Shown here piece by piece: positions 5,782 through 7,267 of a stretch of DNA of 7,267 bases. Where the stretch lies: contig JACZTW010000202.1 of the NCBI GenBank assembly GCA_022573485.1, positions 1-7,267 of the forward strand. The letters are read 5' to 3'. A program made the translations under genes and the position numbers. The notes beneath the pieces are model-generated. The model ran no database searches, was not told the origin of the DNA, and saw nothing but the letters and a program-made list of their open reading frames with translations. Each line of letters begins with the position of its first letter. Position 1 is the stretch's first letter. Source of the stretch: Planctomycetota bacterium (GTDB taxonomy: Bacteria; Planctomycetota; Phycisphaerae; UBA1845; CAIVHJ01).

Positions 5782-6380
5782 CAGGCCCAGCTTTCCGTTT
5801 CACTCTTGATCTTCTTACGCGCGAACCACGCGAGCATGAAAACAGGCAGGACAAATGCCCATAGTAGGCCGACGACCATGCCCACCATACCGAACGTGCC
5901 CATGATTCCTGTGTTCATTATCGGAGAGCTCGGATCATTCTGGATCGCCTCCATCTGCAACTGTACGGATTGGTAGCCAATGACGGTGCCGCCAACAGAC
6001 AATAAGATCTTGACGATGGCCCATGTGCGGATCAGGACGACTGCTTGGCGTCTCCTGGATCTGAGACGAATTCCTCCTATTAAGAGGAGAATTGCAATTA
6101 TCATCCCGCCGATCCCATACGCGACACTCCAGGCCATCGTTTGCTGGAGGCCCTCTTCTTGTCCCGGGAGCATGAACTCCGAGAAGATGGCGATCGTGAC
6201 GGGCGAAAGCGCGCCCAGCAAGCCACCCAGAGTCCCAAGAGTGCCAAAGACGATCGCGATGATCCCAATGGCCGTCGGCCAATTGGCCGGCCGCTGCGGC
6301 GAGGCGATCGTGCCTGGCTGAGTTGGTGGCGCGACCGGCTGAGCGCTGGGGATGACGTTCTCTTGCTCATTGTCGGACAT
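5781..6380 (-). CDS. Four-helix hypothetical membrane protein
   Basis: A 199-residue protein with a polar, Pro/Gln-rich N-terminus (residues 1-33) and four predicted transmembrane helices, about 36-66, 84-104, 115-135 and 163-188. A basic RLRSRRR cluster follows helix 2 and ARKKIKSE follows helix 4, which by the positive-inside rule puts both on the cytoplasmic side. No catalytic motif was recognised. GGAG (6393-6390) stands 9 bases before ATG 6380-6378. It is the first gene of a two-gene operon whose second member is the zinc-ribbon/YIP1-like protein, so the two probably act together in the membrane. A sigma70-like promoter lies about 80 bases upstream of the start. Confidence 0.8.
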   Translation of the reverse strand: MSDNEQENVIPSAQPVAPPTQPGTIASPQRPANWPTAIGIIAIVFGTLGTLGGLLGALSPVTIAIFSEFMLPGQEEGLQQTMAWSVAYGIGGMIIAILLLIGGIRLRSRRRQAVVLIRTWAIVKILLSVGGTVIGYQSVQLQMEAIQNDPSSPIMNTGIMGTFGMVGMVVGLLWAFVLPVFMLAWFARKKIKSETESWA

Positions 6381-6409
6381 GGAACGACGCTCCGTCGGCT
6401 GGGAGTCAA

Positions 6410-6428
6410 ACCCGCCGCCCAGGCGGGT
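6410..6428 (-). other. Leader hairpin upstream of the membrane operon
   Basis: ACCCGCC and GGCGGGT form a 7-bp GC-rich stem around a 5-base loop. On the minus strand it is followed by only TTTGACT, so termination would be weak. It sits in the predicted 5' leader, about 30 bases from the start codon and 17 bases from the ribosome binding site, where it could affect mRNA stability or translation. Confidence 0.4.
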
Positions 6429-6461
6429 GCGGAATACTTGGCCTTCGCTACGTTGACTCTC

Positions 6462-6490
6462 ATTATCACAGAAAAGCCCCGTCTGGCCAA
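6462..6490 (-). promoter_or_regulatory. Sigma70-like promoter for the two-gene membrane operon
   Basis: On the minus strand TTGGCC (6490-6485) and GATAAT (6467-6462) are separated by exactly 17 bases. GATAAT matches five of six -10 positions and is preceded by TGT, an extended -10 motif; TTGGCC matches four of six -35 positions. Transcription would start near 6455 and give a leader of about 75 bases. This is the best promoter seen in the window. Its -35 box lies in the loop and right stem of the 6475-6503 hairpin. Confidence 0.5.
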
Positions 6491-6503
6491 GCCGGACGGG
6501 GCT
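6472..6503 (-). terminator. Terminator-like hairpin overlapping the operon promoter
   Basis: AGCCCCGTCTGGC (6475-6487) and GCCGGACGGGGCT (6491-6503) form a 13-bp stem with a single G-T wobble and a CAA loop. Read on the minus strand the stem is followed by a run of four T, the last three at 6474-6472, as in an intrinsic terminator. There is no T-run on the plus-strand side. No convincing minus-strand gene lies upstream to be terminated, so the hairpin may insulate the operon from readthrough or form part of its control. Confidence 0.5.
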
Positions 6504-6561
6504 GTGGGATCGCTGCGGGTTCGCTCCATATCAGCTTGTGTGACCATACGACACCCATCCG

Positions 6562-6623
6562 AGCCGCGAGCGCCAGCGACAGGTCCGCGACCGGTCCGCG
6601 ACCCCGCGCTTGCGCTTGGGGCT
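6562..6623. repeat. Diverged palindromic element with an 11-bp tandem repeat at its centre
   Basis: The arms 6562-6583 and 6602-6623 (CCCCGCGCTTGCGCTTGGGG and flanking bases) are reverse complements at 16 of 22 positions. The centre holds GGTCCGCGACC twice in tandem (6582-6592 and 6593-6603). The right arm resembles the 'GCGCTTGCGCTTGGGGCT' type of dispersed palindrome I recall from planctomycete genomes; this is from memory, unverified. It lies between two divergent transcription units and encodes nothing recognisable. Confidence 0.5.
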
Positions 6624-6741
6624 CTGATTGGGGCTTTGCAATCACAACTGGAGAACGGAGCTGCCCCGCTTGCCATTAGAATCAGCCGTCTTGTTCATAA
6701 TGGCCCGGCGTTGCGACATGGAGTATATTCTAGATGAGTAG

Positions 6742-7267
6742 ATGTCCGGCTTATTGGGCGGGGATCGAATGGAGGTGGCCGCTGTGCTCGGCTTGACGTT
6801 GTACGACATTTACATGGCCTCGACAATCCTGGGCGCAGGTTACGTCGTCGTATCTGCCGTCCTCGGGAACTTCCACTTTTCCGCAAGCGGCGATGCCGGC
6901 CACGGCGGCGTCGATGCCGGCAGCGGCGATGTCGATGCGGGGGCCGGCGATATCGGTCACGACGTAACGCACGACACCGGCCAGGTCGTCGATGCGACCG
7001 ATGAGCGTCGGCGCGCATTCAGCGCCTTCAGCCCGACCATCGTTTCCAGCTTCATGGCAGGATTTGGTGTTGTCGGTTTGGTGTTACAGAGAGGGTATCA
7101 GTGGGACCAGGGATCGCTTCTGCCCGCGGCGGGCGGCGGGCTGGTCTTCGCCTATGTCTTGATGGCCGTGTTCAACAAGCTGGCGGCTGCGGCCTCGGGA
7201 TCGAGCCACGCGATGGTGCGCGAACTCATCGGCGCGCAGGCCGAAGTGACCACGCCGATCGGCGCGG
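6742..7267 (+). CDS. NfeD/YuaF-like membrane protein, 5' part
   Basis: At least 175 residues, cut by the window edge. Helix 1 is at about residues 14-42. A soluble loop rich in Gly, Asp and Ala follows, containing three seven-residue repeats (GDAGHGG, VDAGSGD, VDAGAGD; residues 50-70). Then come SPTIVSSFMAGFGVVGLVLQ (97-116) and a third helix (about 127-150). The last visible residues, RELIGAQAEVTTPIGA, match the start of the C-terminal OB-fold domain of NfeD-family proteins. Those of the YuaF/YqiJ type are membrane partners of flotillins in lipid microdomains; a flotillin gene may lie downstream, outside the window. ATG 6742 directly follows an in-frame TAG (6739-6741) and has only GGAG 18 bases upstream. 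ATG 6769, preceded by GGCGGGGA (6757-6764), is an equally good start. Confidence 0.8.
   Translation, partial: MSGLLGGDRMEVAAVLGLTLYDIYMASTILGAGYVVVSAVLGNFHFSASGDAGHGGVDAGSGDVDAGAGDIGHDVTHDTGQVVDATDERRRAFSAFSPTIVSSFMAGFGVVGLVLQRGYQWDQGSLLPAAGGGLVFAYVLMAVFNKLAAAASGSSHAMVRELIGAQAEVTTPIGA

Noticed and set aside
6701..6714. A sigma54-like promoter (TGGCCCG followed by TTGC) ahead of the NfeD-like gene.
   Set aside because: The GG and GC elements are separated by 9 bases, not the strictly required 10, and the -24 box is imperfect.

Overview
The window reads as a GC-rich chromosomal stretch of a Planctomycetota-like bacterium, possibly Phycisphaerae or an uncultured relative. This placement is inferred from protein style: a double zinc-ribbon/YIP1-like membrane protein with the MRCKNCDY opening, a lipoprotein with a 'SVRKAQ... 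GGSVEANF.RW' core, a DUF5658-type membrane protein, and short palindromic repeats in and between genes. It is not a database result. No rRNA, tRNA, CRISPR array, transposase or phage gene was seen.

Layout. 1-101 (+): last codons of a glycyl-tRNA synthetase. 102-299: short gap with nothing recognised. 300-2070 (+): a formyltransferase fused to a NodB polysaccharide deacetylase. Its reading frame breaks at 1706-1786 inside a palindromic repeat, where a 25-base unit is tandemly duplicated, so the last conserved NodB motif lies in another frame. 2118-2540 (+): small three-helix DUF5658-like membrane protein. 2541-2963: no confident gene. It holds a candidate 70-residue minus-strand ORF with a strong ribosome binding site, a 10-bp inverted repeat and weak promoter-like boxes. 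2964-3401 and 3398-4126 (+): a PaaI-type hotdog thioesterase and a lipoprotein, overlapping by ATGA. 4150-5781 and 5781-6380 (-): a two-gene membrane operon (four-helix protein, then the zinc-ribbon/YIP1-like protein) joined by a one-base TGATG overlap. 6381-6741: intergenic, holding a leader hairpin, a good sigma70-like promoter overlapping a terminator-like hairpin, and a diverged palindrome with an 11-bp tandem repeat. 6742-7267 (+): 5' part of an NfeD/YuaF-like membrane protein, cut by the window edge.

The genes do not form one pathway. The formyltransferase-deacetylase points to amino-sugar modification of cell-surface glycans. The lipoprotein, the membrane operon and the NfeD-like gene point to the cell envelope. 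The most interesting points are the formyltransferase-deacetylase fusion (compare ArnA/ArnD chemistry), its disruption by a duplication whose removal restores the frame exactly, and the palindromic element located inside coding sequence.
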